Assembly (NCBI RefSeq): GCF_050633125.1
Contig: NZ_JBOEFX010000102.1
Location: 1-64,000, forward strand
From: Lewinella sp050633125
GTDB taxonomy: Bacteria; Bacteroidota; Bacteroidia; Chitinophagales; Saprospiraceae
Reading direction: 5' to 3'
DNA: 64,000 nt
Under the pieces are notes generated by a model. The model was not told the DNA's origin. It worked only from the letters and a program-made list of their open reading frames with translations, and did no database searches. Both the position numbers and the translations under genes were made by a program. Positions within the stretch are counted from its first letter, which is position 1. Each line of letters opens with the position of its first letter. Of the stretch, positions 1 through 9,200 are shown in pieces.

Positions 1-3000
1 TGATCGTTTCGGTGTTGCCACAACCAGGTACGGAACTGTCGCTGAAGGTGATCGCTACCGTGCCGCATATGTCCGAACCAGTGGCCATGCCCGTAGCTGA
101 TGGATCAGTAGCATCACCACACTCTACCGTAGCGTCTGCCGGGCAGGTGATGTTCGGTGGCGTCGTATCTACGATCGTGATGATCTGCGTGCAATTCGAT
201 GGGTTGCCTGCTTCATCCGTAGCTGTCCAGATTCGGGTAAGTACCCCCGTATTGCCACAAGCTGTAGCAAAATTATCAACCCAGGAAATAGTGGTCATCC
301 CACAGTTGTCGATACCAGTAGCCACGCCGGTGGCTGAGGGCAATGTAGATTCATCACACTCCACGGTGGCGTCCGCCGGACAATCAACGCTAGGTGGTGT
401 GGCATCAATTACCGTCACCGTAGTCATACACTGGCTCGAAAGTATTCCGTCGCTTACCGTTAGGGTGACGTTGGTGGGACCCAGCCCATAAGGGCCCTCC
501 GGGCTGGCGGTAAAAGTCAGTATATCCATATCTGGATCGGTAGAACCGTCATCGAATTCCATGGCGACGACCTCGGCCTGGCAGTTGGCGTCGGCGTTAA
601 CGGTTACGGGTTGGCAAACAGCGACAGGGGGCCGATTACAAGCCATCAACGGGTCTTCGATGGTAATCGTAATATCACAGGTTCCCTGGTTACCGTTGAC
701 GTCGTTTGAAATGATCGTGTATGCATTATCCCCGAGATCATCGCAGGTAAACTCAAACTTTACCGGCTGTATGCCTATTCCTCCTTGTCCGGTAATCACG
801 TCACAATTATCTGTCCTACTTTGAATAATAATATTTTCAATCACACCAAGGAATAACATATAGCGACCGCTTGTATCCAAGTTGAACGTTATATCCTGGC
901 AGACGAGCACCGGGCTAATCGTGTCGCGCACAGTGACCTGGGCCATGCAGGAAGCCCAATTGCCCACACCGTCAAAAACGGTCAGGGTAACCTCGTTGGG
1001 GTTGTTGGCTGTATCGTCGCAATCGAAGGTATTAGGCTCAACCGTCATGGAAGCTACACCACAATTGTCATCAGAGCCGCCGTCTACGTCGGCAGCAACA
1101 ATACTGGCATCGCCATTGGTGTCCAGGAACACTTCAATATTTTGGCAGACAGCCGAAGGTGCTACGGCGTCAACAACAACTATTACCTGTGTGCAGGCTT
1201 CGTCGACCAAACAACCACCCTCAGCGCGGACAAAATAGGTGGTAGAAAACGATGGGGTTACCATGACACTTACTCCTGTGCCTACGATTGTAGGTGGAGA
1301 AGGAGCCCCAAGTGGACATTCCCCTTCGTACCATACCCAAGTGGTACCATCCCCCAAGTCACCAACGACACTCAGTGTTACCTCATCACCGGGGCAAATG
1401 CTAGCAGGGCTAAACATGGTGCTGGTAATACTGGATGCTGTACAACAAACATTGTTATCATCCGCTACCGTGAAGCTACAAGTAACAGTCTCTGTATTCA
1501 TAAACTGGTCGGTCACTTCTAGCGTCACCGTTTGCGGACCTACGTCATCGCAGTCAAAAGAGAGACTGCTTTCACCGTCGATCAGGAAAGAGAGCGGGCC
1601 ACAGCCGTCGCTAGAATCCACTATTTGTGCTACTGTGACGGTAGCGGTGAGGTTCGCGTCGAGCTGTACGGTCAAGTTGCTGGCACAAACTGCTGTAGGA
1701 TCAGGTGTAGCACCTTGGAATTCGTAGGCACCTATATCGAAATTGCCTGGCTGGCCAGGAGCAGCATCTACGGGGCGGGAGTTGCCGTATAAATCGTCAT
1801 TGGGAGCCCCCGCAGCCGTTCCGGCATCAATAGCCGGTGAACATTCTTGCAAGTAAAAATCGGCACCACTGACAAAGAGCGGGTCGATGTCACCATTGCC
1901 ATTCGGGCAATCGATACAAGCAGCATAACCGCCTTGTACGATAGATCGGGTGACTGCTGGGCTCGTTCCGCTATTGATAATACTTCCTCCCGTGTTAGAC
2001 CATACAATACAGTTGGTAAAACTAGGGTTGCCGTTTTCATTAAAAACGCCACCACCCTGACTAGCAGAATTCCCTGAGAAAGTGCAATTGATTACAGCTG
2101 TAGTATTGTTGAGGAGGCTCATTCCACCACCATCACCAGTCGCCGAGTTTCCGAAAAAGAGACAATTGCTGATCGATAAACTACCATTGCTAAACACTCC
2201 ACCTCCTTCATTTGCCGTATTCGTGATAAAACGACAACTGCTGATCGTGGCATTACTGCTAAAGCTATTGTAAACAGCACCACCAATTCCAGCTTGATTG
2301 CCGGAGAAGGTACAGTTGGTAACGGAGGGGTTCGCACCAGCAGAATTGTTCATTCCGCCACCAAAGGCAGCGGTATTTCCCATAATAAAGCAATAGTTAA
2401 TCACCGGAGAGGAGCCGTTATCATTAAACATTCCTCCGCCGTAGCTCGCAAGATTGTTTGTAAAAGCACAATTAGTAATGGTCGGAGAAGAAGCCTGATT
2501 AAGCATTCCTCCCCCCCTAGTGTTGATGCCGGAACCACTATCATTAGCGTTTCCTTCCGAGATGGTAAAGCCATCCAAACGGGCCGTAGCGTTTAATCCA
2601 ATATTATTTACTACATGGTAACTATTATCGAAATTGCTACTGCCATTTCCAATGTTTCCACTGAGTAGAGTACCGTTTGCAGCAGGATTAGGATTACGAT
2701 CACCCAATCCAGGGTTTCCTAAATTTGGAAAACCACCGTAGATAGCGAGGTTGTTTTTCATCACAAAGGCATCGGTGCGGGCGGTCCCGGGGTAGTAAGT
2801 ACCTTCCGCTACCCAAATTTCGGTGATGCCAGGGCAGGTAAGTGCTAGCGCATCCTGCAAATCGGTAAAGGCATCCGCCCAGGAGGAGCCATCATTGTTT
2901 CCAGAAGCATCATCGTTCACGTAAAGGATATTACCGCTAGGGCAACAAATGTCGTTTTCGTCAATCCCATCAATACAGTTATTGTCTACGCCGTCGCAGA

Positions 3001-5098
3001 CTTCCGGGGCGTCGGGGTTGATATCAGGATCATTGTCGTCACAATCACCGGCTTGCAGTGCCCAGCCGGGGCCGGGGTCTTCGCAGAAATCTTGTCCGGT
3101 GCCAGTGCCGTAGTCGTCGCCATCGGTGTCTGTGTAGTAAGTGGTGATCGTAAGTGTCGCCTGGTATTCGTAAGCCCCCACATCGATGGTTGGTGCACCT
3201 GGAATAGCTTCGAAGGTACGGTCGTTGCCGTCGAGATCGGTAGAGGTTGTATTGGCACTGTCATCACCAGCGTCAATAGCGGGGGAGCATTCCTGGAGCT
3301 GAAGGTCACCATTTGCCTGGTCAACGAAGAGGGGATCAACATCCAGCACATTGGTACAGGTATAAGCGAGTGAGCCAGTAGGACACCCCCCTTGCACGAT
3401 GGAATTAGTAATGTCGGCACTGCCGCCAATGATTAAAAATTCACTTCCCCCATCACCCCAGAAGATGCAATTTTTTACGATTGGATAGACACCGATAAAT
3501 CCGCTCAAACCACCAGCATTGTTTCCAGAATAAGTGCAATTGACCAACGTTGGATTAGAACCGGAAGAGAACGCTGTTCCAACATTTCCGTTTCCGAAGA
3601 ACGTACAGTTGGTATAAATGGATTCGTCTCCATAGGTGTTCAAGCCATTTTCAACATTATTGGTGAATGCACAATTCGTTACTTCCATGCCCGCACCACC
3701 ATCTATTCCGTCGCTGCCATTTTCGGTAAAAACACAATTAGCGATTGTTGGTGAGACAAAATATACAGACATGCCATCAGCATTGGCGTCCCTGATGGTA
3801 AATCCATCTAATACTGCTGTTGCACCAATGATGACGTTGGTGCAATTATCACCCAATCCCGCCGTGCCGATTTCACCACTTAAGGTGGACACATTGGTCA
3901 CCCAGTCCCTTACGCCAAAGTCTCCTTCTTGCCCTGGTGACCCCGGGAAGCCGCCGTAGATGTCGACGCCGTCTTTCATCTCAAACTGATCCGCTTGGTT
4001 GGTGCCGGGTACGTAGGTGCCTTCCGCCACCCAAATTTGGTTAATACCCGGACAAGTACTTGTCAGTGCATCCTGCAAATCCGTGAAGGCGTCGGTCCAG
4101 GAGGAGCCATCATTATTACCCGTCGCGTCGTCGTTTACGTAGAGGATACTGCTACAAGGTGGGGCGGCTATCGACTGATCATTGGAATACAGGATCGTGC
4201 CATTTGCGCCCGTTACCCAGACGTTATCGGCATTGCTACCCCATATGCTCACCAGGATTTGCGTCGTTCCCGAGGTTTGCGGCGTCCAGGTGATTCCGTC
4301 CCATTTATGGACATTACCATTTTCACCCACTGCCCAAACGTTGTAGGGGTCAATTCCCCAAACGCCACGGAAGAATTGATTGGGAGGGGTTGGCTGCACC
4401 GTCCAAGCGTTGCCATCCCATTTCAGGATGGCCGCACCGGTCGCAGCCCAGACATTGCTGGCGTCGCTGCCCCAAATATCATAAAATGCTCCCCCAGCGC
4501 CCAGTGGTTGTGTCTGTGTTGCCCAGGTGCTGCCATCCCATTTGGCGATAGTGCCGAACGCGCCCCCCGCCCAAATGTTATTGGCGTCAGCTCCCCATAT
4601 AGAATTAAAATTCTGCGTGGTGCCAGAAGCCTGGGGCGTCCAGCTGCTCCCATTCCATTTCAAGATGGTGCCGTTGCCGCCCACAGCCCAGATGTTGTTG
4701 GCGTCGCTGCCCCAGATATCCAAAAGGGACTCTGTAGTACCTGATACTTGGGTCGTCCAGCTGCTGCCATCCCACTTCAGGATGGTACCGTTGGACCCCA
4801 CTGCCCAGACGTTGTTGGCATCAATGCCCCAGACATCCCAGAGCAATGCAGTGGTACCTGAGTTTTGGCCCGTCCAACTACTGCCATCCCATTTTAGGAT
4901 AGTCCCCCCCCAGCCCGCAATCCACACATTGTTGGCATCAATACCCCAACTGGAAGGGAGGTATTGTGTGGACCCCGAGGCCTGGGGCGTCCAGGTTTGC
5001 GTGGTACCGAAGAAAGGAAATAGCAGTAGAACTGCCCATAACAGTGCAATGCGGCCAAAGAGGCTGCCAGCTTTTTTTGTGGTGGATAGTAATATCAT
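1..5098 (-). CDS. Giant multidomain secreted surface protein, 3' end outside window
   Basis: An open minus-strand frame of about 1,699 codons runs from ATG 5098 to the window edge with no stop seen. I checked the frame near 4198, 3058 and 58. Residues 1-34 form a signal peptide. Residues about 38-308 hold seven tandem repeats of about 39 aa built around W-G-x-D-x-N-N-V-W-A-V-G and ILKWDGSSWT, probably a seven-bladed propeller. Two parallel beta-helix modules follow (about 316-650 and 717-1117), each opening ILYVNDDA.G and ending with a SPAIDAG motif. Between them is an Asp-rich MopE/thrombospondin-3-like calcium motif (DCDDNDPDINPDAPEVCDG). From about 1120 on there are HYR-like Ig modules such as CPADATVEC. 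The likely role is an extracellular adhesin or matrix protein, with a T9SS tail expected outside the window. It lies 19 bp downstream of a SnoaL-like gene, so the two are probably co-transcribed. Confidence 0.85.
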   Translation of the reverse strand, partial: MILLSTTKKAGSLFGRIALLWAVLLLFPFFGTTQTWTPQASGSTQYLPSSWGIDANNVWIAGWGGTILKWDGSSWTGQNSGTTALLWDVWGIDANNVWAVGSNGTILKWDGSSWTTQVSGTTESLLDIWGSDANNIWAVGGNGTILKWNGSSWTPQASGTTQNFNSIWGADANNIWAGGAFGTIAKWDGSTWATQTQPLGAGGAFYDIWGSDASNVWAATGAAILKWDGNAWTVQPTPPNQFFRGVWGIDPYNVWAVGENGNVHKWDGITWTPQTSGTTQILVSIWGSNADNVWVTGANGTILYSNDQSIAAPPCSSILYVNDDATGNNDGSSWTDAFTDLQDALTSTCPGINQIWVAEGTYVPGTNQADQFEMKDGVDIYGGFPGSPGQEGDFGVRDWVTNVSTLSGEIGTAGLGDNCTNVIIGATAVLDGFTIRDANADGMSVYFVSPTIANCVFTENGSDGIDGGAGMEVTNCAFTNNVENGLNTYGDESIYTNCTFFGNGNVGTAFSSGSNPTLVNCTYSGNNAGGLSGFIGVYPIVKNCIFWGDGGSEFLIIGGSADITNSIVQGGCPTGSLAYTCTNVLDVDPLFVDQANGDLQLQECSPAIDAGDDSANTTSTDLDGNDRTFEAIPGAPTIDVGAYEYQATLTITTYYTDTDGDDYGTGTGQDFCEDPGPGWALQAGDCDDNDPDINPDAPEVCDGVDNNCIDGIDENDICCPSGNILYVNDDASGNNDGSSWADAFTDLQDALALTCPGITEIWVAEGTYYPGTARTDAFVMKNNLAIYGGFPNLGNPGLGDRNPNPAANGTLLSGNIGNGSSNFDNSYHVVNNIGLNATARLDGFTISEGNANDSGSGINTRGGGMLNQASSPTITNCAFTNNLASYGGGMFNDNGSSPVINYCFIMGNTAAFGGGMNNSAGANPSVTNCTFSGNQAGIGGAVYNSFSSNATISSCRFITNTANEGGGVFSNGSLSISNCLFFGNSATGDGGGMSLLNNTTAVINCTFSGNSASQGGGVFNENGNPSFTNCIVWSNTGGSIINSGTSPAVTRSIVQGGYAACIDCPNGNGDIDPLFVSGADFYLQECSPAIDAGTAAGAPNDDLYGNSRPVDAAPGQPGNFDIGAYEFQGATPDPTAVCASNLTVQLDANLTATVTVAQIVDSSDGCGPLSFLIDGESSLSFDCDDVGPQTVTLEVTDQFMNTETVTCSFTVADDNNVCCTASSITSTMFSPASICPGDEVTLSVVGDLGDGTTWVWYEGECPLGAPSPPTIVGTGVSVMVTPSFSTTYFVRAEGGCLVDEACTQVIVVVDAVAPSAVCQNIEVFLDTNGDASIVAADVDGGSDDNCGVASMTVEPNTFDCDDTANNPNEVTLTVFDGVGNWASCMAQVTVRDTISPVLVCQDITFNLDTSGRYMLFLGVIENIIIQSRTDNCDVITGQGGIGIQPVKFEFTCDDLGDNAYTIISNDVNGNQGTCDITITIEDPLMACNRPPVAVCQPVTVNADANCQAEVVAMEFDDGSTDPDMDILTFTASPEGPYGLGPTNVTLTVSDGILSSQCMTTVTVIDATPPSVDCPADATVECDESTLPSATGVATGIDNCGMTTISWVDNFATACGNTGVLTRIWTATDEAGNPSNCTQIITIVDTTPPNITCPADATVECGDATDPSATGMATGSDICGTVAITFSDSSVPGCGNTETI

Positions 5099-5117
5099 TT
5101 GGATGAATTTTTTAAGA

Positions 5118-5840
5118 TTAGTGTTTGTTAGTATCCAGTATCAAGACCGTAGGGTTTCCGGTTACCCCGGCCGCTCGCATGACTTTTTCTGTTTCGGGAT
5201 CGGTGAAATAGGCTTGGAAGGCTTCCAAGGAAATCCATTCACTGAGGACGTACACCGTTTTAGGGTCATCGTATAGCGTGCCGAATTCAACGTCGATTTC
5301 TCCGGCAGCGGAACGCCTGGACGCTCCGGCAGCAAAGTCAGACTTCCAGGTAGCAAAATCGGCTACCTGATGATGCACAAGCACTTTGACGAGTGGACTA
5401 AACGCCGACCTGGCAATTTTCCATTCGCCATTGTATTCCACCATCGTATGGGCATAAACTCCGGTGGAGTAGATGTTGATGTCATAGACATTCGTTCTGC
5501 CATAAATTTCATAGGTGCCCATAGCAATTAAGGCCTCTTCAATATCCGACCAGACGATCTGGGTTTGCCGGAGTAGCAGTGTGACATTATTGGCTTTGAA
5601 TTGCTCGCCAAAAGCGGCAGCGATTTGCTCAGGACCATAGAATTCTTCACCGTCGGTAGCTACGTAGGTCGCAGCATCCGTATACATTTTTTGAAGTTCG
5701 GCTAGGTCTTGCTTATTATAAGCTGCCATGAAATTTCGGGTAAAGACCTGTATCCCGAATTCATCCGATGCCGTTTGGGCCTGTAGACCAATGAAAGAGA
5801 AAGCACAGCATAGCACTGTGCAGAAAAAATAATTCCTCAT
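5118..5840 (-). CDS. Secreted SnoaL/DUF4440-like protein with C-terminal ABM-like domain
   Basis: The product has 240 aa. ATG 5840 was chosen over the upstream in-frame Met because it opens directly into a signal peptide (residues 1-22, ending LQAQ). Residues about 25-145 are a SnoaL/NTF2-like (DUF4440 type) domain. Residues about 150-240 resemble a ferredoxin-like ABM/stress-barrel domain (LVHHQVADFATWKSDF, VYVLSEWISLEAFQAY). The same two-domain plan is found in 11306-12022, and the C-terminal halves are clearly homologous (both end GVTG.PTVLILD). The substrate is unknown; members of these folds are small-ligand binders or enzymes, and I see no diagnostic catalytic residue. It is the first gene of an operon with the giant adhesin and is divergent from the hybrid sensor at 6209. 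A triple direct-repeat operator lies 77 bp upstream. Confidence 0.8.
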   Translation of the reverse strand: MRNYFFCTVLCCAFSFIGLQAQTASDEFGIQVFTRNFMAAYNKQDLAELQKMYTDAATYVATDGEEFYGPEQIAAAFGEQFKANNVTLLLRQTQIVWSDIEEALIAMGTYEIYGRTNVYDINIYSTGVYAHTMVEYNGEWKIARSAFSPLVKVLVHHQVADFATWKSDFAAGASRRSAAGEIDVEFGTLYDDPKTVYVLSEWISLEAFQAYFTDPETEKVMRAAGVTGNPTVLILDTNKH

Positions 5841-5883
5841 AGGTGAATGTTGAGTGGTCAAACCTGGAATATTTCCAACCTCC

Positions 5884-6000
5884 CAAAGGTCAGCGTAAGC
5901 GAGGAAAAAGCCTTTCACTTATTTTTCAAAAGCCCGGACTTATTTTACAAAAAGGAATAAACGACTAGGACTTATTTTACATACCCTTGTAATATAAGTG
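5884..6000 (-). promoter_or_regulatory. Promoter and operator array A: three ACTTATTTTAC direct repeats plus one inverted half-site
   Basis: Read on the plus strand, ACTTATTTTTC starts at 5917, ACTTATTTTAC at 5938 and ACTTATTTTAC at 5970, so the spacings are 21 and 32 bp (about two and three helical turns). An inverted half-site (ATAAGTG) ends at 6000. On the minus strand a CCTTTG element (CAAA at 5884-5887) lies 30 bp from the first repeat and fits the Bacteroidota -33 TTTG element. Array B at 13492-13608 has the same sites at the same spacings. It probably drives the SnoaL-adhesin operon; the AraC domain of a neighbouring hybrid sensor is the likely binder (inference). The rest of the 5841-6208 gap holds only the leaders and the weaker site at 6112. 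Confidence 0.7.
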
Positions 6001-6111
6001 CCAAAACACTGATTTTTATCGGTTTACTTAGATCGCTTTGGATCAATCCTTACGTCAATGAAACACCATAAACTCTTGCACCATCGGTTCCCTGCGCTTC
6101 GAGCGCCCAGG

Positions 6112-6143
6112 ACATATTTTATAAACGTTAGGACATTTCCTGC
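6112..6143 (+). promoter_or_regulatory. Possible degenerate operator before the propeller hybrid sensor
   Basis: Two GGACAT-type units (ACATATTTTAT at 6112 and ACATTTCCTGC at 6133) are 21 bp apart, the same spacing as the first two units of arrays A and B. A GGGCTTATTTTTAG stretch follows at about 6167 but is out of register. This could be an autoregulatory site for the gene starting at 6209. The match is weak. Confidence 0.3.
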
Positions 6144-6208
6144 ACAGGTAGTGCTTTTTGTACACGGGGCTTATTTTTAGAAATAAATAGTGATACCTTT
6201 CTTCTATC

Positions 6209-9200
6209 ATGAAGGCATCTACCACAACATGGGCGGTTATATTTGGTCTGTTGCTCCTTTTTCCTTTAGCGTCAATGGCGCAAAAAGATTTATTTGTAGA
6301 GCACATCTCTACCGAGCAAGGTCTTTCTCAGGGGCTGATCTTCGATATTCTCCAGGATAGAGAAGGTTTCCTTTGGTTGGCGACCAAGGATGGGTTGAAC
6401 CGCTACGATGGCTATCAATTCAAAGTTTTTACGAATGACCCCGACGACCCTTCATCTATTGCAGGGAATACCGTGACCTCGTTATTCGAAGATGCTGCGG
6501 GTAGAATTTGGGCGGCAGTAGACAACGCCGGACTCAGCATTTATGATAAGGCAAGTGGACGCTTCCATCACATCAAGCACGCCCCGGAAGACCCCCAAAG
6601 CTTATCGGCTAATTTCGTCTCTACCATTATTGAGGACACATTGGGCTATTTTGTTCTGGGAATAGAAGAAAGCGAGATCAACATTCTCCGGTTAAACGAA
6701 GAATTCTTTCGCTCTGAGAAAGCCCCTTCGGTCGTACGTTTATCCATGCCTACTTCCGATGAAGAACAACGTGGGTTGCATACCGAACTTAAAGGCATCG
6801 CACGGGATGCCAAAGGACGCGTCTGGGTGGGTGGAGAGAATGCCCTTTTTCAATTAAATGTACAAACAGCCACTTTAACGCCAGCCTTTTCAGGGTACTC
6901 TATTGGCACGGTCTTTTCTCCACCGGATGGCTCATTATGGTCTTGTGGATTTCGTCAGCCATTGTTTCATTGGGATGGAACGAATGCCCATCGCTTTCCC
7001 ATTCCCTTTAGGAAGGCCGTAACTATCACAATGGACGACCAAGCAAACATGTGGCTCGTGACACCCGACACTTTATTCCTCCTGCAACTTACAGATTGGC
7101 AAGCTGAGGAATCTGCAGAACAAGCGACCGAGCGTATCCTTTACCAATGGAAACTCAATACTCCTTCTAACGACGATTACCCCATACGGTCAATGATCAT
7201 CGATCAGTCCGGTCTCATTTGGTTAGGCACCAACGGTCATGGCTTGTACAAGATTAATCCGAACCGGATGCTTTTTAAGCATTACCTGTCGGGAATTTCG
7301 ATTCGCCAAATCACCCAAATGCTCGATGACGACATCTACGCATTGAGCTATGATGCTGCGTGGTATCAGGAAAATGGTACGAAACTAGGAGGTAATCCCT
7401 TCCAGCCAGAGAATGAATCTCTTTTTGTTGACTTTTTAATTCTTACCAAATCAGGGCACTACTGGCTCCGACAACCCTCCCCTGAGCTGGATGATTTTAG
7501 CATAAAAAGCTACGACCCCGGCACCGGAGCTACGCATATTTATGAATTGGACTGGCACCACTATGACACCCAGCCGATGATAGAAGGCCAGGATGGCATG
7601 ATCTGGATGGCTGGCTACAATGGAGTACTCACGAGTATTGATCCTCAAACGAAAAAGATCGAATCTTATCAGCTAACGGATGGCAAAAATCACGGCCCTA
7701 GAGTCATGGACAAAAAGATTTTCTCGCAAGAAAGCTCTAGTGCACTTTACGAGGATGCCCAGGGAGTTCTATGGGTGGGCACCAAACAGGGAATTACGAA
7801 ATGTGTCCGTTCTTTACCGTCTGGAGGCGACCTCCAGGTAACCAGGTACGCTAACCTTCCCGGAGATAAAAGCTCTCTAAGCTACAATCACGTCACCTGT
7901 TTTTTAGCCGATCCCCACCAGCCCGATCGTTACCTTTGGGTAGCAACCAAAGGGGGAGGGCTTAATCGTTTAGATAAAAAATCCGGCACCTTTTTACGCT
8001 TATCTCAAGAAGATGGCTTACCAAACAATGTGATCTATGGCCTCCTGTCTGATGATGAGGGTAATTTGTGGGGAAGTACCAACAATGGTATTTTTTGCCT
8101 GAGTTTCGACACTGCCTCACCTAAAGGTGATGAGTTAGCAGGAAATAAGCACCTTTCCCCCGAAGCATCCACCTATGTTTTTCGCAATTTCTCCACTACT
8201 GATGGTTTACAAGCGCTCGAGTTCAACATCGGTGCCTATGCACGTCTCGCGAATGGTGACTTGGCATTTGGAGGGGTCAATGGAATCACTATTTTCAATC
8301 CTAGCGAGGTCGTAGCTGGTGATTTTAACCCACCAGTTTACATTACCGATATTCTGATCAACAATAACCCTATCAGTCCCAAGGATAAGGTGGAGATCAT
8401 AAAAAACACGCCGGAAACCACGCAAAAAATTACGCTTACCCATTTACAAAACATCCTAACTATTGAATTCGCTGCCCTCGACTTTAATACTCCAGCCCTC
8501 AATCGCTATCGCTATCAACTGGTCGGTGTAGATGATAGCTGGGTAGAGTCTTCTACTCACCGTTCGGCCACCTTTCTTAATCTTTCGCCCGGTAGTTACA
8601 CTTTCCGGGTTCAGGGCACCAATAGTCGCGGGATCTGGAGTGACAAAACAGCCACCTTATCCATTATCGTCTTACCGCCCTGGTGGAAAACCTGGTGGGC
8701 CTATGCCTCCTATTTGTTAATCTTAGGAACGATTATCTGGAAGTATTTTCAGTTTTCTATTAATCGTGCCCGCTTGCACCAACAGCTTACTTACGAAAAA
8801 AAAGAGGCTGAGCGGATGAAAGATTTAGATGCGCTCAAGACCCAGCTTTATACTAACATGACACACGAGTTCCGTACCCCACTGACGATCATCCTGGGCA
8901 TGGCCCAACAGATCAAAGAGCAGGCACCCTCAAAAAGAGAAAACGGGCTGGATCTCATTATTCGTAATGGTCAAAACCTCTTGGGATTGGTCAACAAAAT
9001 GCTCAACTTATCCAAGTTGGAGAACGGAAAGATGACCCTCGAATTAGTACAAGGGGACGTCATCACTTTTTTACGAAACCTTATCGAATCCTTCCTCTCA
9101 TTAGCAGATAATAAAGATATTCAACTGCATTTTCTACCCGAAGTAGATATATTAATGATGGACTTCGATGCGGATAAATTGCAGCAGGTGATCTCTAACT

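Noticed and set aside
12..4744. Many plus-strand open frames with Ser/Thr/Val-rich translations
   Set aside because: They are shadows of the continuous minus-strand giant gene, whose translation shows clear repeats and domains.
4170..4985. CRISPR-like periodicity
   Set aside because: The about 117-bp periodicity is coding: it is the propeller repeat of the giant protein, with no constant repeat/spacer pattern.
6055..6306. Minus-strand frame overlapping the sensor start
   Set aside because: No domain features, and it covers the promoter and signal peptide of the well-supported sensor gene.
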